NCBI GenBank assembly: GCA_900539345.1
Contig: UQBS01000045.1
Span: 1 to 24,995 of the forward strand
Direction: 5' to 3'
DNA length: 24,995 nucleotides
From: an uncultured Coriobacteriaceae bacterium
Lineage (GTDB): Bacteria > Actinomycetota > Coriobacteriia > Coriobacteriales > UMGS124
In this document: piece after piece, positions 6,974-14,021 of the stretch
How the letters are laid out: each line of letters begins with the position of its first letter
How positions within the stretch are numbered: position 1 is the stretch's first letter
Notes under the pieces: generated by a model
Seen by the model: the letters and a program-made list of their open reading frames with translations, nothing else
Database searches by the model: none
Told to the model about the DNA's origin: nothing
Position numbers and translations under genes: made by a program

Positions 6974-7498
6974 TTAGGCCTCCTTGCCGACGAACATCTG
7001 GGCAACGGAGATGCCACGGCGGGCAGCAGCGGCCTCGTTGCTCTCAAGACGGGAGAAGCCCTCAGCGGCAGCCTTAAGGATGTTCATGGCGTTGCTGGTG
7101 CCGAGAGACTTGCCGAGAATGTTCTTGATGCCGGCGAGCTCGCAAAGGGCGCGAACAGGGCCGCCGGCAATAATGCCGGTACCAGGAACAGCGGGCTTCA
7201 GAACGACGCGGCCAGCGCCGAAGTGGCCCTCGACCTCGTGAGGAATGGTGCCATCCTCAGTGACGGGGACGTAGAACATGTTCTTCTTGGCGTCCTCGAT
7301 GCCCTTCTGGATAGCCAGCGGCACCTCAGCGGACTTGCCCATGCCCACGCCGACGTTGCCCTTGCCGTCACCAACGACGACGAGAGCGGACAGGGACATA
7401 CGGCGACCGCCCTTGACGGTCTTGGAAACACGGTTGATGAAAACGACGCGCTCCTGCAGCTCGGGCTGAGCGGTCTCATTCTGGCGATTACGCGGCAT
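6974..7498 (-). CDS. rpsE: 30S ribosomal protein S5
   Basis: S5 (uS5) lies at the mRNA entry side of the 30S subunit and affects decoding fidelity. The protein has 174 residues. The N-terminal double-stranded RNA-binding-like domain begins at ERVVFINRVSKTVKGGRRMS and continues through GDGKGNVGVGMGKSAEVP. The C-terminal domain has the GTGIIAGGPVRALCELAGI motif and SLGTSNAMNILKA. The VSKTVKGGRRMSLSA loop, where spectinomycin-resistance changes occur in other bacteria, looks wild type. An AGGAGGAG site precedes the ATG. Confidence 0.97.
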   Translation of the reverse strand: MPRNRQNETAQPELQERVVFINRVSKTVKGGRRMSLSALVVVGDGKGNVGVGMGKSAEVPLAIQKGIEDAKKNMFYVPVTEDGTIPHEVEGHFGAGRVVLKPAVPGTGIIAGGPVRALCELAGIKNILGKSLGTSNAMNILKAAAEGFSRLESNEAAAARRGISVAQMFVGKEA

Positions 7499-7509
7499 TC
7501 GTACTCCTC

Positions 7510-7878
7510 CTAGAAGACCAGGCCAGCGCTACGGGCACCGTCGGCGAGGGCGGCCACGCGACCATGGTAGAGGTTGCCACCGCGGTCAAAAGAAACCGTA
7601 GTGATGCCAGCCTCGATGGCGCGCTTACCAACAAGCTCGCCCACGAAGGTGGCAGCTTCCTTGTTGGAGCCGATCTTGCCGGTCGCCTTGAACTCAGCGT
7701 CGAGGGTCGAAGCGCTCACCAGGGTCTTGCCGGCGACGTCATCGATGACCTGAGCGTAGATGTTGGCGTTGGAACGGGTGACGCACAGACGCGGGCGGGC
7801 GGGAGTGCCCGAGATCTTGCCGCGAACCGCGCGATGGCGACGAGCGAGACGCTCCTGCTTCGCCTTGTGCTTGTTCAT
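7510..7878 (-). CDS. rplR: 50S ribosomal protein L18
   Basis: L18 (uL18) binds 5S rRNA together with L5 and helps dock it on the large subunit. The protein has 122 residues. A basic N-terminus (KHKAKQERLARRHRAVRGKI) is followed by PARPRLCVTRSNANIYAQVIDD, and the C-terminus has the conserved FDRGGNLYHGRVAALADGAR. A GAGGAG ribosome binding site precedes the ATG. A small 6-bp hairpin (7899-7917) lies in the short spacer after rplF. Confidence 0.97.
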   Translation of the reverse strand: MNKHKAKQERLARRHRAVRGKISGTPARPRLCVTRSNANIYAQVIDDVAGKTLVSASTLDAEFKATGKIGSNKEAATFVGELVGKRAIEAGITTVSFDRGGNLYHGRVAALADGARSAGLVF

Positions 7879-7926
7879 GCTAAGTCTCCTCGCATACGAC
7901 CGAGAGAAAACCTCGGTGCTACTTTA

Positions 7927-8463
7927 CTACTTCGAGGCCTTACCGAGCTTACGACGGACAACCTCGCCGTCGTAGCGGATGCCCTTGCCCTTGTAAGGCT
8001 CGGGCGGACGCAGGAAGCGGATATCGGCCGCGACCTGGCCAACACGCTGGTTGTCAATACCCTTGACAATGATGTGCGTGTTGTCCGGAACCTCAAAGCT
8101 GATGCCCTCTTCGGGCTCAACAATGACGGGGTGGGAGAAGCCCAGGGAAAGGTCGAGGTTCTTACCCTTGAGGGCAACACGGTAGCCGACGCCCTGGAGC
8201 TCGAGCTTCTTGGAGAAGCCCTCAGAGACGCCAACAATCATGTTGTGCAGAAGGGTGCGGGTGAGACCGTGCATGGCACGGCAGGTGCGCGAATCATCGG
8301 GACGGGTAACGATGATCTCGTTGCCCTCCTGCTCGATGGTCAGCAGCTCGTAGAAAGACTTCTTGAGTTCGCCCTTGGGGCCCTTAACAGCGACATCGTT
8401 GCCGTTAATGGTCACTTCAACGCCGGCAGGGACCGGGATGGGCTTCTTACCGATACGGGACAC
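7927..8463 (-). CDS. rplF: 50S ribosomal protein L6
   Basis: L6 (uL6) is a two-domain protein near the factor-binding site, close to the sarcin-ricin loop and L7/L12 base. From the GTG at 8461-8463 the protein is 178 residues, the family size, and starts with SRIGKKPIPVPAGV. The C-terminal signature ADIRFLRPPEPYKGKGIRY is present. The frame remains open upstream through 8496, but a typical N-terminus and an AAAGGAG site at 8-base spacing support the GTG. Confidence 0.96.
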   Translation of the reverse strand: MSRIGKKPIPVPAGVEVTINGNDVAVKGPKGELKKSFYELLTIEQEGNEIIVTRPDDSRTCRAMHGLTRTLLHNMIVGVSEGFSKKLELQGVGYRVALKGKNLDLSLGFSHPVIVEPEEGISFEVPDNTHIIVKGIDNQRVGQVAADIRFLRPPEPYKGKGIRYDGEVVRRKLGKASK

Positions 8464-8489
8464 GGTGGTTGCTCCTTTCCAGCAGTCCG

Positions 8490-8888
8490 TTACCAAACGT
8501 AGGCGATGACTTCGCCGCCGACGCCAAGCTTACGAGCGTCGCGGTCGGTCATAACACCCTTGGACGTAGAGATGATAGCGATACCCAGGCCGCCGATGAC
8601 GCGGGGAAGGTCATCTTTGCCCACGAAGATGCGCAGGCCAGGCTTGGAAATACGACGGATGCCGCGGATAACCTTGGCGCGACGCTCGCCGTACTTGAGG
8701 GTGATGACAAGGTCGTCATGGGGAGTACCGGCCTCGACGACGTAGTCGGCGATGTAGCCCTCCTCCTTCATAACGCGAGCGATCTCGAGCAGCTTCTTGC
8801 TGGAAGGCATCGAGACCGTGGCCTTGTTCGCAGAGTTCGCGTTACGAATACGCGTAAGCATATCTGCGATCGGGTCACTCAGGTTCAT
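8490..8888 (-). CDS. rpsH: 30S ribosomal protein S8
   Basis: S8 (uS8) is a primary 16S rRNA binder (helix 21) essential for assembly of the central domain. In E. coli it also represses the spc operon by binding at the L5 start. From the ATG at 8886-8888 the product is 132 residues, starting MNLSDPIADMLTRIRNANS. The C-terminal motif for RNA contact is present as STSKGVMTDRDARKLGVGGEV. AGGAGG precedes the start; an upstream extension of 18 residues does not match the family. Confidence 0.97.
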   Translation of the reverse strand: MNLSDPIADMLTRIRNANSANKATVSMPSSKKLLEIARVMKEEGYIADYVVEAGTPHDDLVITLKYGERRAKVIRGIRRISKPGLRIFVGKDDLPRVIGGLGIAIISTSKGVMTDRDARKLGVGGEVIAYVW

Positions 8889-8905
8889 TAGGTTCCTCCT
8901 ATAGT

Positions 8906-8925
8906 TCTGGATGAGACTGTCCAGA
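8906..8925 (-). promoter_or_regulatory. Small hairpin ahead of the rpsH ribosome binding site
   Basis: TCTGGA (8920-8925) and TCCAGA (8906-8911) on the minus strand form a 6-bp stem with an 8-base loop that ends a few bases before the rpsH AGGAGG. It is the clearest structure in the 92-base rpsN-rpsH spacer. Whether S8 or another protein recognises it is not known. Confidence 0.3.
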
Positions 8926-8980
8926 GGTTCGCTTCCGCCCATAGCGGTCGCGCCTATCAGAACAGATCCCCGGCGCTAAA

Positions 8981-9166
8981 CTACCAGCTAGCCTTTTTGA
9001 CACCAGGGAGTTCGCCATTGCTAGCAAGCTCACGGAAGCAGACACGGCACAGACCGAACTTGCGGTAGTAGGCGCGGGGACGCCCGCAACGCATGCAACG
9101 GTTGTGCTGACGAGTCGAAAACTTCGGCTCACGCTCAGCTGCGGCGATCATCGATTTCTTAGCCAC
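8981..9166 (-). CDS. rpsN: 30S ribosomal protein S14, zinc-binding type Z
   Basis: S14 (uS14) binds in the 30S head near the decoding region. At 61 residues this is the short zinc-binding form, with ligands Cys24, Cys27, Cys40 and Cys43 in CMRCGRP and LCRVCFRE. It is typical of Gram-positive bacteria and is often named rpsZ or rpsN1. The start is GTG with AGAGGAGGAAGA upstream. It keeps the conserved place between rplE and rpsH. The last residues KKASW are the family end. Confidence 0.97.
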   Translation of the reverse strand: MAKKSMIAAAEREPKFSTRQHNRCMRCGRPRAYYRKFGLCRVCFRELASNGELPGVKKASW

Positions 9167-9213
9167 TCTTCCTCCTCTACAACACTCGTTTTCTATGCAA
9201 CGCTATTTGAAAC

Positions 9214-9230
9214 AAAGGCGGGAAGCCTTT
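9214..9230 (-). promoter_or_regulatory. Short hairpin at the rplE stop codon
   Basis: On the minus strand AAAGGC (9225-9230), which includes part of the rplE stop codon, pairs with GCCTTT (9214-9219) around a 5-base loop, followed by GTTTC. The stem is only 6 bp and the T run is weak. It may slow transcription or mark a processing site; a terminator call is not justified. Confidence 0.25.
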
Positions 9231-9777
9231 ACTTCACAAAGGGGAAACCCAGCGCGCGCATGAGGCTCTCAGCCTCAGCGTCGGTGGTGGCGCTGGTCAC
9301 GAACGTGATGTCCATACCGCGGACACGGTCGATCTTGTCGAACGGAATCTCGGGGAAGATCTGCTGCTCCTTGACACCCATGGAGTAGTTGCCGTTGCCG
9401 TCGAAGGACTTGGTGGACAGACCACGGAAGTCGCGGATACGGGGGATGTCGATGGAGACAAGACGATCGAAGAACTCCCACATACGGTCACCGCGCAGGG
9501 TGACCTTGGCGCCGATGGGCATGCCCTCACGCAGGTGGAAGGAAGCGATGGACTTGCGGGCGCGGGCAATCATCGGCTGCTGGCCGGTGATGGTGCGCAG
9601 GTCAGCGACAGCGCCGTCAATAGCCTTGGAGTCGGTAGCGGCCTCGCCGACGCCCATGTTGACGACAATCTTCTCGAGACGGGGGATAAGGTGCACGTTG
9701 CTGTACTGGTACTTCTCCTGAAGCTCAGGGCGAACCTTCTCGAAGTAGGCAGTCTTCAGACGAGGCGTGTAATCCAT
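9229..9777 (-). CDS. rplE: 50S ribosomal protein L5
   Basis: L5 (uL5) binds 5S rRNA and contacts P-site tRNA in the central protuberance. The protein has 182 residues, the usual bacterial length. The signature segment KIVVNMGVGEA is at about 51-61, with the GQQPMIARARKSIASFHLREG stretch following and the RDFRGLSTKSFDGNGNYSMGV motif near residue 130. GAGGAG precedes the ATG. It follows rplX after an unusual 156-base spacer filled with hairpins. Confidence 0.97.
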   Translation of the reverse strand: MDYTPRLKTAYFEKVRPELQEKYQYSNVHLIPRLEKIVVNMGVGEAATDSKAIDGAVADLRTITGQQPMIARARKSIASFHLREGMPIGAKVTLRGDRMWEFFDRLVSIDIPRIRDFRGLSTKSFDGNGNYSMGVKEQQIFPEIPFDKIDRVRGMDITFVTSATTDAEAESLMRALGFPFVK

Positions 9778-9826
9778 GAACGAACTCTCCTCTTACGGGG
9801 TTTTAAGCGCCGGGAACGCCCGACGC

Positions 9827-9847
9827 CTCCCAGAACCACTCTGGGAG
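9827..9847 (-). promoter_or_regulatory. Second hairpin in the rplX-rplE spacer
   Basis: CTCCCAGA (9840-9847) and TCTGGGAG (9827-9834) on the minus strand form a perfect 8-bp stem with a 5-base loop, about 50 bases before the rplE ATG. The right-hand arm ends in a GGGAG run resembling a ribosome binding site, but no start follows it. No T run follows. Its role is unknown. Confidence 0.4.
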
Positions 9848-9866
9848 CCAAGCAATAGATAATAAT

Positions 9867-9896
9867 AGCCCCGCCTGGATATGTCCAGACGGGGCT
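9867..9896 (-). terminator. Terminator-like hairpin between rplX and rplE
   Basis: On the minus strand a 13-bp stem (7 bp, one G-U wobble, 5 bp) closes a 4-base loop, with arms 9884-9896 and 9867-9879. It is followed by ATTATTATCTATT, which is AT-rich but interrupted by A. This could give partial termination or act as a stable 3'-end stabiliser. A further 6-bp hairpin (9905-9927) lies just before it. Confidence 0.5.
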
Positions 9897-9933
9897 AAAG
9901 ATTCCACGACTTGTCTAGATTGTCGTGAAGAAA

Positions 9934-10254
9934 TTAGAACTCAGCGCCGCACTTCTTGCAAATGCGGATCTTGTTGCCCTCGGCGCTCTGGCCGCCGTGA
10001 CCAACACGCGTGGGCTTGCCGCACTTGGGGCAAACGAGCTGCACGCGGGACACGTTGATAGCGGCCTCCTTGGTGACAATGCCACCACGGGGGTTCTGCT
10101 GGGTGGGACGGACGGACTTCTTGACAAGGGCGACGCCCTTGACAACGACCTTGCCGTCGGAAGGAAGGGCGCGAATGATCTCGCCGGTCTTGCCGGCATC
10201 CTTGCCGTTAAGAACCTTGACGGTATCGCCCTTGCGAACGGTGAGCTTTGCCAT
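9934..10254 (-). CDS. rplX: 50S ribosomal protein L24
   Basis: L24 (uL24) is an assembly initiator of the large subunit and lies near the exit tunnel. From the ATG at 10252-10254 the product has 106 residues. The KOW motif is at about 6-32 (VRKGDTVKVLNGKDAGKTGE). The C-terminal part has two CxxC pairs, Cys75/Cys78 and Cys99/Cys102, which look like a zinc ribbon. A GTG three codons upstream is only two bases from AAGGAG, so it is less likely. The two reading choices differ by three residues only. Confidence 0.95.
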   Translation of the reverse strand: MAKLTVRKGDTVKVLNGKDAGKTGEIIRALPSDGKVVVKGVALVKKSVRPTQQNPRGGIVTKEAAINVSRVQLVCPKCGKPTRVGHGGQSAEGNKIRICKKCGAEF

Positions 10255-10269
10255 TTCTTCCACTTCTCC

Positions 10270-10638
10270 TTACAGGGTCTCGGGAGCCAGGGAAGCGATC
10301 TTCAAATACTTGCGATCGCGCAGCTCGCGGGCCACGGGGCCAAAGACACGGGTGCCCTTGGGGTTGCCGTTGGCGTCAATCAGAACAGCGGCGTTGTCGT
10401 CGAAGCGGATGTAGCTACCGTCCTTACGACGAATCTCCTTCTTGGTGCGCACGACAACGCAGCGCACGACGGAACCCTTCTTAACGTTACCGTTAGGCAG
10501 GGCCTCCTGGACAGCGCAAATGATGACGTCGCCCACACCGGCGTAACGACGCTTGGAACCACCAATAACCTTGATGCACTTCAGCTTGCGTGCACCAGAG
10601 TTATCAGCGACCTTGAGAACGGTCTCTGCTTGAATCAT
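10270..10638 (-). CDS. rplN: 50S ribosomal protein L14
   Basis: L14 (uL14) is a beta-barrel protein at the subunit interface, binding site of the silencing factor RsfS in other bacteria. The 122-residue length is exact for the family. The start MIQAETVLKVADNSGARKL, the KGSVVRCVVVRTKKEIRR segment and the C-terminal GTRVFGPVARELRDRKYLKI are all diagnostic. CGGAGG precedes the ATG. It lies downstream of a spacer holding a terminator-like stem. Confidence 0.98.
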   Translation of the reverse strand: MIQAETVLKVADNSGARKLKCIKVIGGSKRRYAGVGDVIICAVQEALPNGNVKKGSVVRCVVVRTKKEIRRKDGSYIRFDDNAAVLIDANGNPKGTRVFGPVARELRDRKYLKIASLAPETL

Positions 10639-10678
10639 CGCATCCTCCGAATGATGCTCTCAGGTGATAGAGGTAGGC

Positions 10679-10691
10679 CCGCACCGTGCGG
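10679..10691 (-). promoter_or_regulatory. Small stem upstream of rplN
   Basis: CCGCA (10687-10691) and TGCGG (10679-10683) on the minus strand can pair around a CGG loop, 41 bases before the rplN start. It follows the larger terminator-like hairpin at 10711-10740. The stem is only 5 bp, so a function is uncertain. Confidence 0.25.
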
Positions 10692-10706
10692 CTTACATAC
10701 CACAGG

Positions 10707-10740
10707 AAAAGCCTGCGCGCGTCATTTGGCGCGCGCAGGC
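10707..10740 (-). terminator. Terminator-like hairpin between rpsQ and rplN
   Basis: A perfect 11-bp stem of mostly G and C (arms 10730-10740 and 10711-10721) with an 8-base loop is followed by TTTTCC on the minus strand. The stem is very stable but the T run is short, so partial termination or a stalled 3' exonuclease is plausible. It begins 12 bases after the rpsQ stop codon. Confidence 0.6.
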
Positions 10741-10752
10741 GCATAAAGAAAC

Positions 10753-11013
10753 TTACTTCGCGCGCTCAACGATCTCAAGCAGGCGCCAACGCTTGGTCGC
10801 AGACAGCGGACGAGTCTCCATGATACGGATGGTGTCGCCGACGTTGCACTCGTTGTTCTCGTCATGGACGTGGAACTTCTTCGAGCTGGTGACCATCTTG
10901 CCGTACTTGGGGTGACGCTTGCGCTCAGTGGTGGTCACGACGACGGACTTGTCGCCCATGATGGAAGTGACGACACCCTGGCGAACCTTGCGGCGGTTGC
11001 GCTCCTCAGCCAT
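10753..11013 (-). CDS. rpsQ: 30S ribosomal protein S17
   Basis: S17 (uS17) is an OB-fold primary 16S rRNA-binding protein. The protein has 86 residues. Signature segments are RKVRQGVVTSIMGDKSVVV, ERKRHPKYGKMV and GDTIRIMETRPLSATKRWRL. The start codon ATG is two bases past the rpmC stop, and its CAGGAG site lies inside the rpmC 3' end, so S17 is probably translated by coupling to L29. The gene ends just before a strong stem. Confidence 0.97.
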   Translation of the reverse strand: MAEERNRRKVRQGVVTSIMGDKSVVVTTTERKRHPKYGKMVTSSKKFHVHDENNECNVGDTIRIMETRPLSATKRWRLLEIVERAK

Positions 11014-11015
11014 TG

Positions 11016-11224
11016 TTACTCCTGGTTCTTCTGGGCAGCGATCTCACGGGCACGAATCTCGGTGAGGATGCGTGCAACATCCTTCTTAACATTCGTGACG
11101 CGGGCCGTGTTGTCAAGCTGGCTGGTGGCCATTTGAAAACGGAGGTTGAACAGCTCGGCGCGGCACTCCTTCAGCTTCTCCTGAAGCTGCTTGTCGTCGA
11201 GCTCCCTGATCTCTGCGGGCTTCA

Positions 11225-11225
<1 letters not shown>
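11016..11225 (-). CDS. rpmC: 50S ribosomal protein L29
   Basis: L29 (uL29) is a small helical protein at the exit tunnel near the binding place of SRP and trigger factor. The protein has 69 residues and starts MKPAEIRELDDKQLQEKL, with FNLRFQMATSQLDNTARV, the family motif, in the centre. Its ATG overlaps the rplP stop (TAATG), which indicates coupling. Confidence 0.97.
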
Positions 11226-11656
<431 letters not shown>

Positions 11657-11660
11657 CTAA

Positions 11661-12371
11661 CTACCTCCTACCTTCGTTGCGGCCGCCACGACGCTGACGA
11701 GGAGCGCCCTCAAGGGCAGGGTTGGGTGCAGGCTGGCCGGGAAGCTTCTCGCCCAGGTAGATCCAAACCTTCACGCCGCAAGAGCCCATGATGGTGTGGG
11801 CAGTGGCGGTGCCATAGTCAATCTTGGCGCGCAGGGTGTGCAGCGGCACGCGACCCTCGCGGTACCACTCGCGACGACCCATCTCGGCGCCGCCCAGACG
11901 GCCGGAGCACTGGATACGAATACCCTTGGCGCCGGACTTACGGGCAGACTGAACGGCCTTACGCATGGCGCGACGGAAAGCGACGCGCTGCTCGAGCTGC
12001 TCAGCGATGCTCTGAGCCACGAGGGTGGCGTCGAGCTCGGGGCGCTTGACCTCGATGACCTCAACGCTGAGGTCGCCGGCGGTCTTGCCGGAGACCTTCT
12101 CGATCTCCTTGCGAAGGGTCTCAATCTCGGTACCCTTCTTGCCGATGACGATGCCAGGACGGGCGGTGAAGATGATGACCTTCACCTTGTCGCCGGCGCG
12201 CTCGATCTCAACGCGAGAAAGAGCGGCGTCCTTCAAACGAGCGGTGAGGAACTTGCGGATGGCAAGATCGCTCTTCAGCGTCTCCTTGTAATCCTTGTCG
12301 GAAAACCAACGGGAGCGCCAGTTCTCGGTGGTGCCGAGACGGAAGCCAATAGGATGTACCTTCTGACCCAT
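11661..12371 (-). CDS. rpsC: 30S ribosomal protein S3
   Basis: S3 (uS3) lies at the mRNA entry channel and takes part in helicase activity. The protein has 236 residues. The N-terminus MGQKVHPIGFRLG is typical. A KH domain (about 38-108) has the GxxG loop as IGKKG at 76-80. The C-terminal domain includes GRLGGAEMGRREWYREGRVPLHTL. The last 20 residues are basic (RQRRGGRNEGRR). It is 5 bases from rplV. Confidence 0.97.
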   Translation of the reverse strand: MGQKVHPIGFRLGTTENWRSRWFSDKDYKETLKSDLAIRKFLTARLKDAALSRVEIERAGDKVKVIIFTARPGIVIGKKGTEIETLRKEIEKVSGKTAGDLSVEVIEVKRPELDATLVAQSIAEQLEQRVAFRRAMRKAVQSARKSGAKGIRIQCSGRLGGAEMGRREWYREGRVPLHTLRAKIDYGTATAHTIMGSCGVKVWIYLGEKLPGQPAPNPALEGAPRQRRGGRNEGRR

Positions 12372-12376
12372 AAGAC

Positions 12377-12736
12377 TTACGCCTCCTTCGGTGCGACGAC
12401 GACGGTGATGTGGCTGGTGCGCTTGTTGATGCGAGCGGCAGAGCCCTTAGCGCGGCAACGAATGCGCTTCATCGTGGGGCCTTCGTCCACGAAGGTGGTC
12501 TTAACAACAAGGCTGTCGGCGCGCATGCCGTAGTTGTGCTCGGCGTTTGCGACGGCGCTGTTCAGAACCTTAGCCACGGTCTCGGCAGCAGAGCGCTCCG
12601 AGAAAGCCAGAATAGTGCGTGCCTCGGCGATGCCCTTGCCACGAATCTGGTCAACGATAACGCGGACCTTACGAGGAGAGATCCTCACGTAGCGGGCGAT
12701 AGCCCTGGCTTCCATAACGTTCTTCTCTTCGCTCAT
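12377..12736 (-). CDS. rplV: 50S ribosomal protein L22
   Basis: L22 (uL22) has a long beta-hairpin that lines the narrow part of the peptide exit tunnel. The protein has 119 residues. The core begins at MEARAIARYVRISPRKVR, and the tunnel hairpin is near CRAKGSAARINKRTSHI. The ATG chosen overlaps the rpsS stop (TAATG). A second in-frame ATG seven codons later (12713-12715) begins where many family members start, so the first seven residues are less certain. Confidence 0.95.
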   Translation of the reverse strand: MSEEKNVMEARAIARYVRISPRKVRVIVDQIRGKGIAEARTILAFSERSAAETVAKVLNSAVANAEHNYGMRADSLVVKTTFVDEGPTMKRIRCRAKGSAARINKRTSHITVVVAPKEA

Positions 12737-13008
12737 TACCTCTTGCCCTTATCTGCCGAGTGGCCCTTGAAGGTACGAGTAGGTGCGAACTCGCCCAGCT
12801 TATGACCAACCATGGACTCAGTGACATACACAGGCACGTGCTTGCGGCCGTCGTGGACCGCGATGGTGTGCCCAACCATCTCAGGGAAAATCGTAGAGGC
12901 GCGAGACCAAGTCTTCACGACCGTCTTATCGCCAGACTCGTTCATCGCAATGATGCGGCCGAGGAGGCGAGGCTCTACGAACGGGCCCTTCTTCAGGCTT
13001 CTGCTCAT
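12736..13008 (-). CDS. rpsS: 30S ribosomal protein S19
   Basis: S19 (uS19) sits in the 30S head and forms contacts to S13 and the 50S subunit. The protein has 90 residues. It begins MSRSLKKGPFVEPRLLGRI, has the WSRASTIFPEMVGHTIAVHDGR segment and ends FAPTRTFKGHSADKGKR. AAGGAGA precedes the ATG. The stop codon overlaps the rplV start. Confidence 0.97.
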   Translation of the reverse strand: MSRSLKKGPFVEPRLLGRIIAMNESGDKTVVKTWSRASTIFPEMVGHTIAVHDGRKHVPVYVTESMVGHKLGEFAPTRTFKGHSADKGKR

Positions 13009-13028
13009 TTACGTATCTCCTTCTCGGG

Positions 13029-13859
13029 TTACTTCTTGCGACGGCGGATGATCATGTGGTTGGAACGCTTCTTGCGAGCGCGCGTCTTGTAACCCTTGCT
13101 AGGCGTGCCCCAAGGCGAAACAGAGGCGCGACCAGAAGTGTGGTTCTTGCCCTCGCCGCCGCCGTGGGGGTGGTCAACGGGGTTCATGACAGTACCGCGG
13201 ACGGTAGGACGGATGCCGCGCAGGCGGTTACGACCGGCCTTACCAATGCGGATGTTGGCGTGCTCAGCGTTGCCGACCTCACCGATGGTGGCACGGCAGG
13301 TGAGAAGCACGCGACGCATCTCGCTGGAGGGCATGCGCAGGATGGCATACTTGCCCTCCTTGCCCATCAGCTGGATGGACGTACCGGCGGAACGGGCGAT
13401 TGCGGCGCCCTTGCCGGGCTGGAACTCGACAGCGTGGATAACGGTACCCACGGGGATGTCGGCGAGCTGCAGGCAGTTGCCGGGCTTAATGTCAGCACCA
13501 GTGCCGCTCATGACGACGTCGCCAACCTTCAGGCCCTTGGGCTGAAGGATGTAGGACTTCTTGCCGTCAGCGTAGTTGATGAGGGCGATACGAGCGCTGC
13601 GGTTCGGATCGTACTCAATCGTAGCAACCTTGGCGGGCACGCCGTCGTGGTTGCGCTTGAAGTCGATGACACGATACATGCGCTTGGCGCCGCCGCCCTG
13701 ATGGCGCATGGACAGGTGACCGCTGTTGTTGCGGCCGCCATGCTTCTTGATAGGCTCAAGAAGGGGCTTGTAAGGCTTGTTCGTCGTGATCTCAGCGAAA
13801 TCCGAGACCGACGTGAAGCGCCTACCAGCCGAAGTAGGCTTGTACTGCTTAACTCCCAT
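13029..13859 (-). CDS. rplB: 50S ribosomal protein L2
   Basis: L2 (uL2) is needed for subunit joining and for peptidyl-transferase assembly. The protein has 276 residues, the standard length. It begins MGVKQYKPTSAGRRF and includes an RNA-binding OB-fold and SH3-like domain. The PVDHPHGGGEGK segment places His230 at the position of the conserved His229 of E. coli. It ends in the basic NHMIIRRRKK. GAGAGGAG precedes the ATG. It is preceded by a 162-base spacer with several hairpins. Confidence 0.98.
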   Translation of the reverse strand: MGVKQYKPTSAGRRFTSVSDFAEITTNKPYKPLLEPIKKHGGRNNSGHLSMRHQGGGAKRMYRVIDFKRNHDGVPAKVATIEYDPNRSARIALINYADGKKSYILQPKGLKVGDVVMSGTGADIKPGNCLQLADIPVGTVIHAVEFQPGKGAAIARSAGTSIQLMGKEGKYAILRMPSSEMRRVLLTCRATIGEVGNAEHANIRIGKAGRNRLRGIRPTVRGTVMNPVDHPHGGGEGKNHTSGRASVSPWGTPSKGYKTRARKKRSNHMIIRRRKK

Positions 13860-13863
13860 TTAA

Positions 13864-13919
13864 ACTCCTCTCGTCCGATTGCCAACAGGCGCATGGGAGT
13901 GAGGCAAAGCCTCCGCCTG
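13864..13919 (-). promoter_or_regulatory. Structured leader before rplB
   Basis: On the minus strand CAGGCG (13914-13919) pairs with CGCCTG (13886-13891) and encloses a second stem, GAGGC with GCCTC (13901-13913), that has a TTT loop. A 9-base bulge between the two right-hand arms contains ACTCC (13896-13900), which is exactly complementary to GGAGT (13864-13868) in the rplB ribosome binding site. The structure could therefore switch or mask initiation. The pairing is seen by eye; regulation is inference. Confidence 0.45.
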
Positions 13920-13932
13920 TGACCCCGGACAA

Positions 13933-13954
13933 CCACGGCTCCGGGTGTATCCAT
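13933..13954 (-). repeat. 22-bp intergenic motif, copy before rplB
   Basis: This 22-bp sequence matches 19 of 22 positions of the sequence at 19321-19342 upstream of rpsL, in the same orientation. On the minus strand it begins ATGGATAC and ends CCGTGG. Here it overlaps a 7-bp hairpin (13942-13948 with 13958-13964), which presents ATGGAT in the loop. See the matching copy near rpsL. Confidence 0.55.
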
Positions 13955-13974
13955 ACAACACCCGAATACAACAT

Positions 13975-14002
13975 AAAGCCCGAGGATCTAGGTCCTCGGG
14001 CT
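13975..14002 (-). terminator. Terminator-like hairpin between rplW and rplB
   Basis: A perfect 10-bp stem (arms 13993-14002 and 13977-13986) with a 6-base loop is followed by TTATGTTG on the minus strand. The stem begins 20 bases past the rplW stop. The T run is short and broken, so partial termination is more likely than a full stop. Confidence 0.55.
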
Positions 14003-14021
14003 AGAAAACCAAAGGGGTATT

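Noticed and set aside
7899..7917. 6-bp hairpin between rplF and rplR as a terminator
   Set aside because: No T run follows, and the stem is short; kept only as a remark under rplR.
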